From the NCBI GenBank assembly GCA_024138025.1, contig JAMXBD010000967.1, positions 480,812-544,811 of the forward strand: DNA of 64,000 bases. The letters are read 5' to 3'. The notes below the pieces were generated by a model, which did not search any database, was not told where the DNA came from, and saw nothing but the letters and a program-made list of their open reading frames with translations. A program made the translations under genes and the position numbers. Below are positions 35,578-48,247 of this stretch, one piece after another (position 1 is the stretch's first letter; every line of letters starts with the position of its first letter). This stretch comes from Combretum micranthum (taxonomy: Eukaryota; Streptophyta; Magnoliopsida; Myrtales; Combretaceae).

Positions 35578-35813
35578 ATTACCCGACCTTTGGTTCAAAC
35601 CGATAATAGAAATGGTAGATTTCCCCTTTGACCTAGGAGACCACTAGGTGGGAAGGATTAATTGCGTGCTTTCACCGTTTTTCTAAATAAAAAGGTTTAA
35701 AGAAAATAAAAAGATTATAATTCTTTTTCTAAAACCATAAGCAACTTGTGAGTGGTATAATTAGGCTAATGTGACCGTTTCGTCTTGTTTCTAGGAGACT
35801 ACCTGAGGAGAAC
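35578..35813 (+). other. Leader before mini-gag
   Basis: AT-rich, non-coding. It ends TTGTTTCTAG|GAGACTACCTGAGG, an acceptor-like site just 5' of the mini-gag ATG. No primer-binding site is visible. Confidence 0.5.
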
Positions 35814-36284
35814 ATGCGACAGTCGACTAACTTTCCCGATGAACAACAAGTGAGAGACATTCCACCACCACAAGATCCAATGCAACAAGTCATAGACCTT
35901 CTAGGGTGTTTGGTGGATACACAAAAGCTCCTCTTACAACAAGTGCTTATTAGGAATGTGCCGGTTCAGGTGGAAGGACCCCACCAAGTGACAATGCAAG
36001 GAATTGAGACTCCTTCTGTTATGGCTAGTCCAAGCTCCAAAGTCAGAAGGTATAAGACAACTAGCCTAACAGTTAAGAATGAACCTTTTAAGAGGCGTAA
36101 GATCAATTGTTGGAAGTGTAAGGAAAGTCATTATCCAAGACAATGTCCATAGCTGAAGCATAGGTGTTACCTCTGTGGAGATCCCGAGCATAAGATTATG
36201 GACTGTCCAGGGAAGAAAACCTTAAAGTGCTTCATCTGCAAACAGCCAGGACACTGGGCGAGGAAATGCCCCCAAAAGAATTAA
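35814..36284 (+). pseudogene. Mini-gag: N-terminal segment and three zinc knuckles, no capsid domain
   Basis: The frame is 157 codons with one in-frame TAG at about 36150. The N-terminal part (about 60 residues, VIDLLGCLVDTQKLLLQQ) resembles the start of the element 1 gag. It is followed directly by a basic linker and three CCHC knuckles: CWKCKESHYPRQC, CYLCGDPEHKIMDC and CFICKQPGHWARKC. The retrotransposon capsid domain present in the next gag is missing. The first knuckle has the short C-x2-C-x3-H-x4-C spacing, as in the other two gags here. It may be a deleted duplicate of gag, or a small RNA-binding protein if the TAG is recent or a sequencing error. It sits 412 bases upstream of full gag on the same strand. 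Confidence 0.75.
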
Positions 36285-36695
36285 CAAGTGGATAGCTGTC
36301 CTTGCCTGGAAGAAGCCAGTCTCCTAGAAATTATCAATAGATGTCTCGTGTTGAGCGTTAGGAGCAAATAACTTTTTGATTTATCATCTAGTTCATGAAT
36401 TAATTCTAACGTATGTTTTGCATCCTTTCTTTGAACTTTTGTAATGGAAGATTTACCTCTTCTCTTGATTTCATGTATTTCGTTTTGATATTATGAAGTT
36501 CTTATTATTGGTTTTATTTCAGTGGAATTCCAATATTTCTTATATATGTTTTTATTTCTGCATTCTCATGTTCTGTATTTCCGATAAGCTTCCTTAAGTT
36601 CTTTTAATGCCGTAAAACGTAATAAAAGATTTAGAATTCTCACCCGAGCTTAATAAAATTGTAGGAGACATACCCAACTACAACAAGAACCCGTC
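36285..36695 (+). other. T-rich spacer between the two gag ORFs
   Basis: T-rich and without a coding frame. It ends AAAATTGTAG|GAGACATACCCAAC, again an acceptor-like site of the same type as before mini-gag, followed by the gag ATG at 36696. Confidence 0.55.
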
Positions 36696-37933
36696 ATGAC
36701 TCCTTTAGGACCCGAGAACCAAGCGATACCTGAACCACCTAATCAAGAGGGAAATGCCTCAATAGAGATTGAACGGCTTACTAGTCAGATAAGAAGCTAC
36801 ATGCAACAGACTCAAGTCAGTTCAACGTCTACACCTATAAGATATGTGCATGAAACGACGCAAGATGAGCCACCATCATCTCAATATCACCAAAGTCTCT
36901 TGCCATGCTTCATAAAGTGTAACCAGTATTTCGACGGAGTTCTTGGAAAACCAGATGAGGCAGAGGATTGGTTGGCACATATTGAGAGGTCCTTTAATGC
37001 TTTTGAAATACCATACCGTCTAAGAGTCAATTATGGAACCTATATGCTTCGCTTACATGCCCGAGTATGGTGGGAATCTAAGGAAAGAGAGTTGGCGCCT
37101 CCAGTTACATGGGAGATGTTTAAATATGAGTTTTTGGATAAATATTTCCCCATGAGCTTAAGAGTCCAGTATAGTGCCGATTTCCTCAATATCTCACAAG
37201 GAGATCGTAGTGTGGAGCAGTATGAAACCGAGTTCAGTAGATTGTTGCAATACGCTCCGGAATCATATAAACAAAGTGAGGAACTCAAAAGACAAGTGTT
37301 TTTGAATGGTTTAAAAGAAGACCTTCGGACTCGATTGGAGGAATTTGATATCAGGAGTTATCAAGGATTACTAGAAAGAGCCCGGATAATAGAAAATGCT
37401 CAAAGGAGGAGGCAAGAAAGAAGTAATAAGGAAATGGAGTTCTATGTTGCAATGACCCCGAGTCAAAATGTCGGAACACTTCCCATGGATGATGACCCAA
37501 ACACGGAAGAAGACACAGTATTGGATAAGATACAATGTTGGAAATGTAAGGGAAAGCATTACCCTATACGGTGTCCACGACTTCAATCCAAGTGTTACCT
37601 CTGTGGGGACCCAGTCACAAAGTTGAGAAGTGTCCCAAAAAGACGACCAACACATGCTTTCTTTGCTCAAAAACGGGACATTTGGCTAAAACATGCCCTG
37701 AACGGGATAACTTGCATGTTGCTTCACTGGATCAACCAAGGAAGAAGAGGAGGAGATGTAATAGGAATAAAAGCAACAAAGGAAAAAGGAATCGAGGTTC
37801 TTCAAGAACATCTTCATCCGGAAATCTAGTCCACAACCCTCATACATATGGCTATGAAGAACTAGTGATGAAGCTGGAATCCTTTGCCATGGAAGGAAGC
37901 GAGGATCAAAGATACAACTCGGTATCAGGTTAG
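36696..37933 (+). pseudogene. Full-length gag of the gag-only element, one frameshift
   Basis: From the ATG at 36696 the frame encodes an N-terminal region, then the retrotransposon gag capsid domain (LLPCFIKCNQYFDGVLG, DEAEDWLAHIERSF, LRLHARVWWESKER, EFLDKYFP, VEQYETEFSRLLQYAP, LKRQVFLNGLKEDLRTRL). Knuckle 1 (CWKCKGKHYPIRC) follows. Inside knuckle 2 (CYLCGD) a single-base shift near 37607 moves the reading to the frame that ends at 37933, which holds the rest of knuckle 2 and knuckle 3 (CFLCSKTGHLAKTC) and a basic tail. It is closely like the element 1 gag, so the Tekay element or a relative may be its helper. No pol follows; the next about 790 bases are non-coding. Confidence 0.88.
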
Positions 37934-38721
37934 CGCTATACCCTTAGAATACCGCATATTCTTTCCTGTCAATAGAATCAAAGAGATAGGTTGTTAGAAA
38001 TACCCTTCGGATTAAATGGCTAGACTAAAAGTAGGAAAGCCCGAGACCATTAAAAGCTAGAATGAGCCAATGATGGAAACTAAAACAAAACTCGATTAAT
38101 TTAACGAATTCCAAGTCAATCCTCATACAACTTCTTGTAAATAAAGAACTTGAAAGATCGAAATCTACGACGATAGTTACACAAAAGTTAAAATTCAGCG
38201 ATCAAATCTCAATTACCAAACTCCATAAGATCTTCACAAGTAATAATTATACAATAAAATAATAAGATCTCTTGATTTCAATCCCATCAAGATGATCACA
38301 ATGATAAGAATTTAAAACGATGATGACATATTGTTTAAGGAAATGAATCATAAAGCACAATATTGTATATACAGCTACATAAGAATGGAGAAGCGAATCC
38401 ACAACCTTCATTGGTCAAAGTAATCGAGTCATGAAAGGTCGTGTTGTCATGAGTTGTTTAGTGTCGGTCGAGTCGAGTCGTCTATGGTCTCGAGTCAAGT
38501 CCGTGTTGTTTTCTAAAAAGAGTCGTGTAAGTGAAGGTTGGAATCGCTAAGCCAAATCTTATTAATTTGTATGTGCTATATTTCGTAAAATGACTATCAT
38601 GCGAAGTTTAGAAATAATACAAACCGAAGCACAAACCGATGCTACAAAATATAACTCGAAATTCACAATCTCTTCTCGAGAAACGATATACGCGTAACAA
38701 GTTTTGTGGACAAAACTTTCC
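37934..38721 (+). other. Non-coding 3' internal region in place of pol
   Basis: No RT, protease or integrase motif appears in any frame. The stretch 38400-38530 is enriched in GTCGAG and GAGTCG repeats. It runs straight into the polypurine tract. Confidence 0.7.
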
Positions 38722-38736
38722 TTAAGGTGGGGAGGA
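38722..38736 (+). other. Polypurine tract of the gag-only element
   Basis: TTAAGGTGGGGAGGA lies directly before TGTAAGCCCTGG. It is almost the same tract as in element 1. Confidence 0.9.
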
Positions 38737-41700
38737 TGTAAGCCCTGGAAAATTTCAGTAAATAATTTCAAGATGAACTTCGAAAATAAACCCTAAAAAT
38801 CACTCTAAATTAAAACCGAATTTCGATAAGTCCTAATTCACGAACGAATTCAGAAACTTCTTAATCTTGAGAAAATGAAAATCTTTAAACAATTAAATAA
38901 GAACTCAGTGGTCTTCAAATTCAAAACCACGACGTACGAAAAATTCCATATCTAACTCCGACTTATACAAACGGGTAATAGAAAGCTAAAAAACAAATTA
39001 TTAAAAAGCAAATAACGATTGACTTTCGAAAATATAACTCAATTCAAGAATTCTGAAAACATTAAGAGATATTAAATACTTACAAAAATAAAATTTAAAA
39101 TAAATTTCTCAAATTAAATATGTTGTATAAACATAAATATCAGTTTCCAAATTGGCAAAGGTCTAAACAGGAAAATCACCCGGAAACCCTAACCGGAATA
39201 CAATAGTATAAGTCTGGCAATCTAGCGCCCCTAACCCTAGAGGCCGAGATGTAGTTTAGATATGTAGAATAGCTCATAGTAATATGAGTTTGTTTAAAAA
39301 TATCAGATTGGTAAATTTTTGACCTATTTCGAACCCGTTTGGATACAGACTTCGAAAAGCGTGTCCCGGGGCTCGAGATATCAAAAATATACCAATAGTA
39401 CCGTTAGACTCGTAATTTCATAAGATTTCTAAATATATCAGTTATATAATTTTTCGGGTTATAAAAGTTACAGTTATAACCTTTTTATCGTATTTCCATT
39501 ATTACCGGTAATTGATTAGTCTTTTGCACTATTCATTTTTATTTTATTACAAAATTTTATTATTCTTATAAAGTCTTATATTTTTAGATAAATATTTTAT
39601 ATGTTATAGAAAATTTTGTTTTTCTAAAATTTAGTTCGTTTCGGGTCTTTACGGATCAGATTCTGTTTAAGACCGATACTAAATAAAATAAAATAATTTA
39701 ATAATTGGAAAATATTTGAAAAATATTTTTATTCTCATAAAATAATTTTTTAGAATTTTTCGGGTTATAAAAATATTATTTATAGCCCATATTCGCGTAT
39801 TTTGATCATACCGGTAACATATTTGTTAAAATACTAAAATAATTCAAATAATTATTTAATTTTAATTATGAAAAATCTGCTACAATTATTTGGAATAATT
39901 TTTCTAATTTTATTTTATTTTGTTTTATTTTATTAAAAAAGTACTCTTACAACCCATACTTTCAAGTACACCTTTCACACATCACTTCCTTTTCACTTCA
40001 ATCTTTTTATAGTTTATTAATCACTTCATGGCAGATTTTTGAATCCTTTTGGCTGCCATTGTCCTTCATTTACTCTATTTTTACCAAATTAATTATTTTT
40101 CCACTCCTTCTTAAGAAAGTTACATTACACATTTATTATACAATTCAATTTTGAGTCAAATTCAACAAACTCTCTCTCTCTCCTCCCTCTTTTCACGTGG
40201 ACAGCATCTCTCCCCCCAAAATCTGCCTTGTTTTATTTTTTTTTCTCTCATTTATTTAATACACTTATTTTCTCTCTCTCTTTCATTTACTCATTTTCCT
40301 TTTTCATTCCTTCACCTTTCTCTCTCTTTTTCCTCTCTTTTCTTCTTCTTCTTGTTCTTGTTTCTTCCATGAACAAGCTGCCCCCATTCTTCCATGAGCC
40401 TCCATGCATATTTCTTAAAGATTTTTAAGCAAATCTTCATTTCAAAGCTTCCATAGGTGATATAGGTAAAGTGTAATGAAGGTTTCATGCATCAAATGAC
40501 CTTCCATAAGCTTAAAAGCTTAGGATGATGATGCCAAAAATGAATCACTCTCTTTTCCACTTTTATTATCTTGTATTATAATGATTTTCTTGTTTAAAGT
40601 TGATATATATTGTAGATCTAACTTTCTATAGCTTTGATTTTTGTTTATGCCATAGATCTTGTATTTAAGTTGTTATTTTTGTTAATCCTTATGACTTATG
40701 CATAGATCTAGCATCTACATGTCTATCTTAGTGATTTATGCATGTAAAACTAGTTTAGAAAACTAGATCTAAAGTTTTCAGTTCATAGATGCATTAGATC
40801 TTTGTTTATGTTCATGAACAACTTGCTATAGCTTGATGATGGTAAGAAAGTTGTAGGAAACTCAAGATCTATTTTATTTTCAACAAAAATCAATTTTGCA
40901 AATTCGGATGAAAATGGAACCATATTTAGAAAAGTGGTTTTTCAACTTTAAAATGTGTATTTTTCATTTAAAATGAAGGGCTTAAGGTATAGATACCATA
41001 AATGAAAGATTTTGATAAGTGAAGTTTAGATCCATGATGTTTATAGCTTATTACCATGCATTTGTTTTATGTTTATGTCACGTCCCAATGGGTACCCTAA
41101 ACGTGACAGTCCGTCACACTCAATATTAAAGCTTAAGTATGCAACCTTAGTCATTCCAAAAGCTTTTATATTAAGTGTAAGGCTTACTTTCACAATTTTA
41201 GAGGACCATATATGGAATAATGTAGCTTAAGGAGATATAAAAACATATTAAGAAAAGAAGAATCACAATAATTATTTGTCCATGGTATAAACTTTACAAA
41301 CTTAGGGACAACTCTATAAATTACTAATCTATTATATACTTTTTAACATCCTAATGCTAAGCTACACTTTATTCAGATTTCTAATATTCAAAAGGGATTA
41401 CCTGCCCGCATGGTCCACGTGGCCTTAACCATAAGTACGGAAACTGCAAAAGGTAGCTATCGAGGTATAAGCTAATAGGCTTAGTGAGAACTATTTCCAT
41501 AAATAACTTCTTGTGACAAGATTCAAACAAGTTGGTTAATCACACATATGTAATGCATCAAACACGTGGGCAAACAATCATATAGCTTTCCGGGAACTAT
41601 ATGTTGAATGGATTTACGCCCTCCATTCGGGGTTTGGTGATACTCAAAACAAGTAGTTTTAATAATAGAAATTTTAAGCTTGCGAGCACACAACGCCAAA

Positions 41701-44700
41701 CATTCATTAAAAACTTTTATACTTGTGAGCACTCATCGCCAAGTATTCCGAACCTACTTGATTTGACCTTGCTTCTGGATCAACCGCCAAGCATATTCCA
41801 TTAAGCCGCCAAGCAATCGCTTTCGGATCTTCCGCCAAGTGTTGCTTTCGACATGAGCCTACTATCCTTCTCACCCAAGGATAATAACCCAACCATGTAA
41901 TGTGACTCACTTCGTGGTATGCATGAGTTCATTAATTTATAAAGTCATAACATAATTATTTTCAACTTTATGGTGATCAAGGAATTTCACACAAATCAAT
42001 ATTAAACTAAAACAACCATTTAGAACAATTCGGGCTTCGATATTCTTAGAATTCTTTCAAGGAATTATTTTACATGCATATCGGTTTATCTTTCCCTAAC
42101 TCTAGTGCAACTAATTTACAAGCACAACAAGCGTAGCATTTAATGGAAATAAACTCACGATGCCATTGTCGTCTATTCCTCTAAGCGGATGAGTCGTTCA
42201 CACACTCCACTTAATCGTAATAGTTCTCGGGGTGAAGAAATCCTTCCTCGGGGTCACCTAACCAAAGAAAATACCCATAATGAGTTTTTCTTGAAGATTT
42301 TCTTGAATTTTGACAAAACAATGTCAAAGAACGTTAAAGTTCGTATAGAAGAATGTTCCCACTTAAAATGGCCATAACTTGGTCATTTTAACTCGGAATC
42401 GTGCATATAATATACCGATTTCTATCTACTCGAAAAGATCTACCCATTTCTAAAATTATTTCCCACAAACAAAGCCATATAGGCTCCGAAATAGTGGCGA
42501 CAAAAATTCACCACGGATTTTCAAGTAAAAACAACCTTAGTTCAAGAAATCAAAATTTGTTTGATAAATACTTAGTTATCTATATAGTTGAAAAATTCTC
42601 TTTTTATAACTATATAACTCATATTTAAGCATGCTCAAGTGTCTTGTTGTCCAATTATTTTTCTTAGGTAAAATAATGTTGGGTTGAAGCTTTTCGGAAA
42701 TTGTTTTCGTAAATTTCTTTGAAATGAAAACCTTGTTTTCTTATTTTCTAAAATCGTTTTATGTTGGTTTTATTTATCTTTTTCTAAGTGGCTTTTGAAA
42801 ATACAATTTTCTACTTTCTAAGTTATATTAATACTATATTTGAAGTTTTCTAGGAAATATGTTATTCTTTATTTTCCTTGTATAAATTCCTTTGTTTACT
42901 CGTTTTGCAAAATTCCTTACTTGATACTTCTCATTTTTCTCATTTTCAAAAATAATCATCCATGCATGAAAATTTGTTTTCTTCATAAAAACAATGTGGA
43001 ACAATTAAGGACTTTTTGTAGAAAAACTAATTTCTATAATCTTATCAACTTCTTCTTGTAACTTGAAAAGAAATAACTTTATTATTTTCAAACCATAAAT
43101 TTTTCTTTGCCTATTTGTTTGCAAGGTCTTTTACTTAAAAATTTCCTTAGTCTTCCATCTTATTTTCTTTATGAAAAGAACCGTTTTGTCAAAAAGATAT
43201 TTTCTTTTGAAAACAAGATAGAGTAACAAAGATTTAAGTAGCCTTTTAAGTAAAAAGTTTCTAAATTCATAGTGAATTCTTTTTGGTAATTTGAAAATGA
43301 ATGAATTTATTTTCGTTATCTTATATTTTTATGTTTCACATAAACTTATTCCTAAGTGACAAAAAGTCCTCTTTTATTTAATTATCTTTAGAAAATAAAA
43401 CTTTTGGACAACAATCTAAATGAACATGATTATGAGAATAATAATAAACAAAGTAACATAAAGCATAAATAATAAAGTCAAGTATTGGAGTCTTAGCTTT
43501 TTCAAGGCTCCCGGGACTAAGAAATAAACCAGTCCCACAATAAAATGAAATGAAAGAAGGAAAAGCTTGTTTTGACTTGATGAGGACAAGTCTAAGACTA
43601 GAGACTAGTCTTAACAACAACTTGGAATAAATAAATAAATTGCAATGGAAAAGTAAATAAATTGCTTTGCATGAAATACATAAATTGCAAGTGAGCTTAT
43701 ATGCTCTAAAGAATATGTATATATATGTATAGATATATAAACAATAATAAATCAACATGAACATAAATGGATTGGCATGAACAAGAACAATACATGAACA
43801 TAATGTAGTTTCCACAACTTGTAGTATTTGGAAACTCATACTATGGTCATGTAAAGTTACATGACATGAAAAAGAAGAAAGAATTATAAATGGGTTACCT
43901 AAAGAAGACTTTGATATGGTTATGTGGTTATGGGTTTTTGTTGTTGGTGGAAGTTGTTGTGGAATTAATTTGAGAGAGTTTTGGTATGAATTTGTGGGTA
44001 GTGAATGTGTGAAAGAAGTGAAAGAGAAGGGGGGTATTTATAGGATTTTGAGGAGTGATTTTTGTATGATTAAAATAAATTAAAATTGAAACAAAATTGT
44101 GAATGGAGAGAGAGGGGGCGCCGGCCACTTTAGTAGAGGGGAAGAAGTGATTTAATTTTGTGACTTTTTGATAAATGAAAGATGTAATTTGTAAAGTAGA
44201 TGTGATATAAAGTTATGGGAAAGGTAAAAAGTTATGTTTATAGGTTATGTAGAGTGTAAGAATAGGTGTAAGAAAAAGTAGAGATAAAAGAATAGTGTAG
44301 AATAGTAATGAATAGTGTAATGTAAAGTAGATATGACAATTAAAATACCGGTAGTAAAAAAATACGCGTATAATAGCTATATCTGTTATTTTTACTTACC
44401 AAAAAATTACGAAACTGATATTTTTGGAAAACTTATATTTTTACGAGTCTAACGGTGCATTCGGAATATTTTTACTATTCCGGGCTTCCGGACACGTTTT
44501 TCGAGAAATGTGTCCGATCGGGTTCGAAGGACACCCGAATTTTGCGAAACTAAAACTTTTATAAAACCTATGGTTATTACGAACTATTTTAGCTAATTAT
44601 CCCAACTTCGTTTTTCCGGGCCAAAGAAAACGGCAATGCCGGATTTAGATTGATACGGTAAATTAGGATTTTGTTGACCTTTAAGGTTTCGTTTGACTTC

Positions 44701-46810
44701 CAGTTAGGGTTTTGTGCTAAACCGATTCCGAAAATTTAGGGGTTTACAGTTTATGTTCATATTAAGTATAGATCTTGGTTATGAACTCAAACAAAATTGT
44801 GAAATTCGTATTTTGGCAAGACCCATATTTAAAAACTACTTTTCAAGTGTCAAAATGTAATTTTTACATAAGAAAATGAAGGCTTAATATATATATAGCA
44901 TCAAGACTTCATTTTATATGGTTCCAAGATGATTTTCAAAGATTAATTTTCAAAACAAAGTTCTATTCTCGGATTTTGGCCAAGGCCTAGTGTAAAAACA
45001 TGTTTTCCAACTCAAAAATAAAGTTTTTATTCAAGAAATGAAGGGCTCTTAAGATATGATATGTAAGGAATAGATTTTCATAAGTTTAGATAGGTTTTAT
45101 CAAAAGATATGTCCAAAAATGAATTTTGTAAATTCGGATCCCAACCAAGACCAATTTTTAAAACCCATTTATCAACATCAAAACTCATGTTTTATGTGAA
45201 AAATGAAGTATATAGGTAATAGGTATCATTAAGTAGTGATTTTTATAAGTTGAAATGAGTTTTGATGAGATTAATGTATAAAACAAGAAATAGAATCAAG
45301 ATGAGAATATTTTGAGTTAGTAACCAATTTGTGAAATTCGTAATTTTGAGTGAAGGCCATAAGAACACCTATTATCCAAGTTCAAAATGAAAGTTTTATG
45401 TATTAAATGAAGTCCTTAAGTAATAGGTATCATAAGGTCTTAAATTTTAATGCATTAAACAAGTTTTCCCCAAATGAATCATTCAAAAAGTGGATTTTCT
45501 AAAATTCGGATTTTTGAGTAAATCATATTGGAAAACATATTTACAAAGTGTAAAATGAGAATTTTTATGTAGAAATGAAGGTCATAAGTAGGATATATAA
45601 TGAAGACTCAATTTTGACAAAAATAATTATATTTTCTTAAGTAACAAATCCAAAACAAATGGAAATGATAAAAGTTAGAAAACTAGATTTTTCATAAATA
45701 AGTTGTCATTATGGTCTTGCAAAATAAAAGGTTATAAAATTCCCTTTTAGTAAAATCATCAAGATCATGCATGCAATAGGCTCATCTCATGTCATTCATG
45801 TTAGGAAATCACTCATATTGCATGTATAGTTAAGTTATATAGTAGGAACATTTCAAACATTTACAAAACTATTTTTCGGAAATTGAAATTGTTGCTGACC
45901 TAATCTGATCCGAACTTTTCGAATCTTCAAAGGTTTCAAAACTTGAAAATAATATTAGAATTAGATAGAAATCGATATATAATTTGCGAGATTCCGAGTT
46001 AAAATGACCAAGTTATGGCCGTTTTAAGTTGGAATTCCCGCTTAGGACGAGAATTACGAACTTGATAGTTCGTATGAAATTGTTTGGATTAGTTTGAGTT
46101 GAAATACTTATTAAAGTATTCTTCCTTTTTAGGAGATCCCGAAATCGACGATTCCCTACCACTGGATTACTATTACTAGAAGACCGTGATCCAATGGCTG
46201 AGTGAGTTTTCTCCTTGTTTTGTTACCTTGTTGTGATTGTAGTTAGTTGCATTAGAATTATAGGAACAAGATAAAAATCGATATGAATGGGGATGGGATA
46301 TATGATGAGACTATGATGAATATGTGCCAAAGAATACTAAAGCATATCAAAATCCCGATTTAATTGGATAACTCACCGTTCATATTATTTCTGTTATATG
46401 TGATATTGATTGGTCACTCTAAAGAATGTATAAATATTTTTGACCTAAGCAAAAATTAAATTGGTCATGCATCGCATTGGACATATTGCATTTGGTAGCA
46501 TGCTACTCCTACGCAGGTCGATCGGTATGGTCCGTGGATGACTCGTTTGGATAACGAACCCGGCGCCAGAGCTCATTCAGGGGTACTAAGGCCCATGTGG
46601 ATGCATTCTTGGATGAGCCTAGCCGTGTCGAGTGCTAAGAGCCGAGGGCTTGGGGACTAGATGCGGTCGTATAGACTCAATACCATTCTTAACCCAAGAT
46701 ACGAAGGGCGTAAATCCGTTATGTGTGTAGGTTCCGGATACCCACGCATAATTGCTTGCTCACGTGTTTGTTCATGCATAGCATATGATTGACTAATACT
46801 TGTTTGTTAT
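38737..46810 (+). repeat. B-type 3' LTR of the gag-only element, interrupted by C2 and truncated
   Basis: It runs 38737-41075 and 44749-46810. U3 blocks are at 39330-39540, the CT-rich leader at 40180-40380, palindrome at 45992-46034 and the exon-like block (69 nt) at 46133-46201. The last about 480 bases of the LTR are missing: at 46810, after TTGTTTGTTAT, the sequence jumps to a family A LTR end. Confidence 0.88.
41076..44748 (-). repeat. Solo LTR family C copy C2 (3673 bp), TSD GTTTA
   Basis: The plus strand runs TGTCACGTCCCAATGGG to AGGGGTTTACA. It has a perfect TSD GTTTA at 41071-41075 and 44749-44753. It holds hairpin 41606-41628, the 99-nt block 42159-42257 and palindrome 42356-42398. 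A GCCAAG-type repeat cluster at 41690-41845 replaces the 37-bp minisatellite of C1. Confidence 0.96.
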
Positions 46811-46952
46811 AAAAGTCTCTTATTTGGAAACCGTGGAAAAGCCAGAATTTGGGTTTCTAAGCCTTTCTCACAAAGCTTGAACTAAACCGGTTTAGGGTTT
46901 CATTTTCTGGTTTTCGAAGTTTACTTGATTACTAGGAAACCCGGGATATACA
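46811..46952 (-). repeat. Terminal fragment of a family A-like LTR
   Basis: It resembles 610-729 of element 1 (GGAAACCG..AAGCC, TTTGGGTTTCTAAGCC, GGTTTAGGGTTTC) and ends GGGATATACA. Confidence 0.7.
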
Positions 46953-48247
46953 TTATAATAATAATAATAATAATAATAATAAAATTGTGTAATGAAATAA
47001 GATGAATAGTGCAAAAGACTAATCAATTACCGATAGAAATGAAAATACGGTAAAAAGGTTATAACTGTAACTTTTATAATCTGAAAAATTATATAACTGA
47101 TATATTTAGAAATCTCGTGGAATTACGAGTCTAACGGTACTAATGGTATATTTTTTATATCTCGAGCCCCGGGATACGCTTTTCGAAGTCTATATCCGAA
47201 CGGGTTCAAAATAGGCCAAAAATTTACCAATCTGATAATTATAACGAACTTAGTTATTCTATATATTAAACTACATCTCGGTCCCTAGGGTTAGGGGCAC
47301 TAGATTGCCGGACTTACTCTATTGTATTCCGGTTAGGGTTTCCGGATGACTTTCCAGTTTAAGTATTGCCAAGTTGGAAACTGAGATTTTCTGTTTATAC
47401 AACGTATTTAGTTTGAGAAATTTATTTTAAGTTTTATTTTTTATAAGTATTTAATATCTCTAACTGCTTTCTGAAATTTTGAATTGAATTATTATATCCG
47501 GAATTATATCGGTAATGGTTACCATATATGATTTTCTTGAGTTTGAGTCAAATATCGATTTTTGGAATGATTTTGGGGAAATCTTAATTTTTATAATTTG
47601 TTTTGAAAAAGGATCTTCATAGTGTTTTGTTTTCGAATTTATTTTTGCTTCGATTTAAGGTTTTATGAACAATTGGTTAACTTTAAGGATTATTTAATTT
47701 GTTATTTTGTTTCTTGAATTCTTCCTTCTTAAGATTACGAGATTTCAATTTCTAACTCGTTCTATAATTCTTAGGAGTTTGATTTGATCATTAGGGCTTT
47801 ATTGTGATTTCCGTCTCTTAGGATTATTAGTCTGGTTGTTTGGGGAATTTCCAAAGTCTATATTTTATTATTGGCAGATAAAGTTTTCTTAATCGTACCA
47901 AAGCCTAGTTATGGAATTGGCCTTTGGTGATTTCCTGATCCTTCAAATTGTTATGTTATAGATTAACCTGCTTTTTAGCAAATTATCACTGTGTTTTATT
48001 TTTATCCCGATTTTTATGAATTATAGATTAGGTAAGCAGTTTATATTACGTAATGGTTTTTTTTTTTTGGACTTAAGGATTTTTGTAGTCCTTATTTTAT
48101 TTTTAGATTTTCTCAAGACTAATGAATTCCTACTTTCGTTTATATTTTAAGACTCGTTCAAAGTTCGGTTTTAATTTGGAGTGATTTTTAGGGTTTATTT
48201 TCAAAGTTCATCGTAGAATTATTTACTGAAATTTTCCGGGGGTTACA
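46953..48247 (-). repeat. Terminal fragment of a family B LTR
   Basis: It is collinear with about 17705-18539 of B1 but contains extra sequence (47470-48120). It starts in an ATA microsatellite (46953-46982) and ends TTCCGGGGGTTACA. No TSD was found. Confidence 0.8.

Larger units (their letters stand above)
25794..46810 (+). mobile_element. Composite gag-only LTR element (TR-GAG-like), rearranged
   Basis: A B-type LTR in plus orientation (from 25794), two gag ORFs (35814-36284 and 36696-37933), a polypurine tract and a second B-type LTR (38737-46810) have the order of one LTR retrotransposon. No protease, RT or integrase lies between gag and the polypurine tract, so it would depend on partners such as the Tekay element. 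The left LTR has lost its 3' end and PBS, replaced by pieces of D and A LTRs (33945-35577). The two LTRs also differ by an F-like segment, so the left LTR may not be the true partner. Two family C solo LTRs (29036-32669 and 41076-44748) are nested in it. Confidence 0.65.

Noticed and set aside
37040..37670. Minus-strand frames opposite gag
   Set aside because: They are shadows of the gag reading, with no motifs.
46953..48247. Could be the missing right end of LTR B2 (19121-25793)
   Set aside because: B2 is preceded by CCATC, but the base after 48247 starts ATTTAT. It also lacks the part of B that should follow 25793, so it is a separate fragment.
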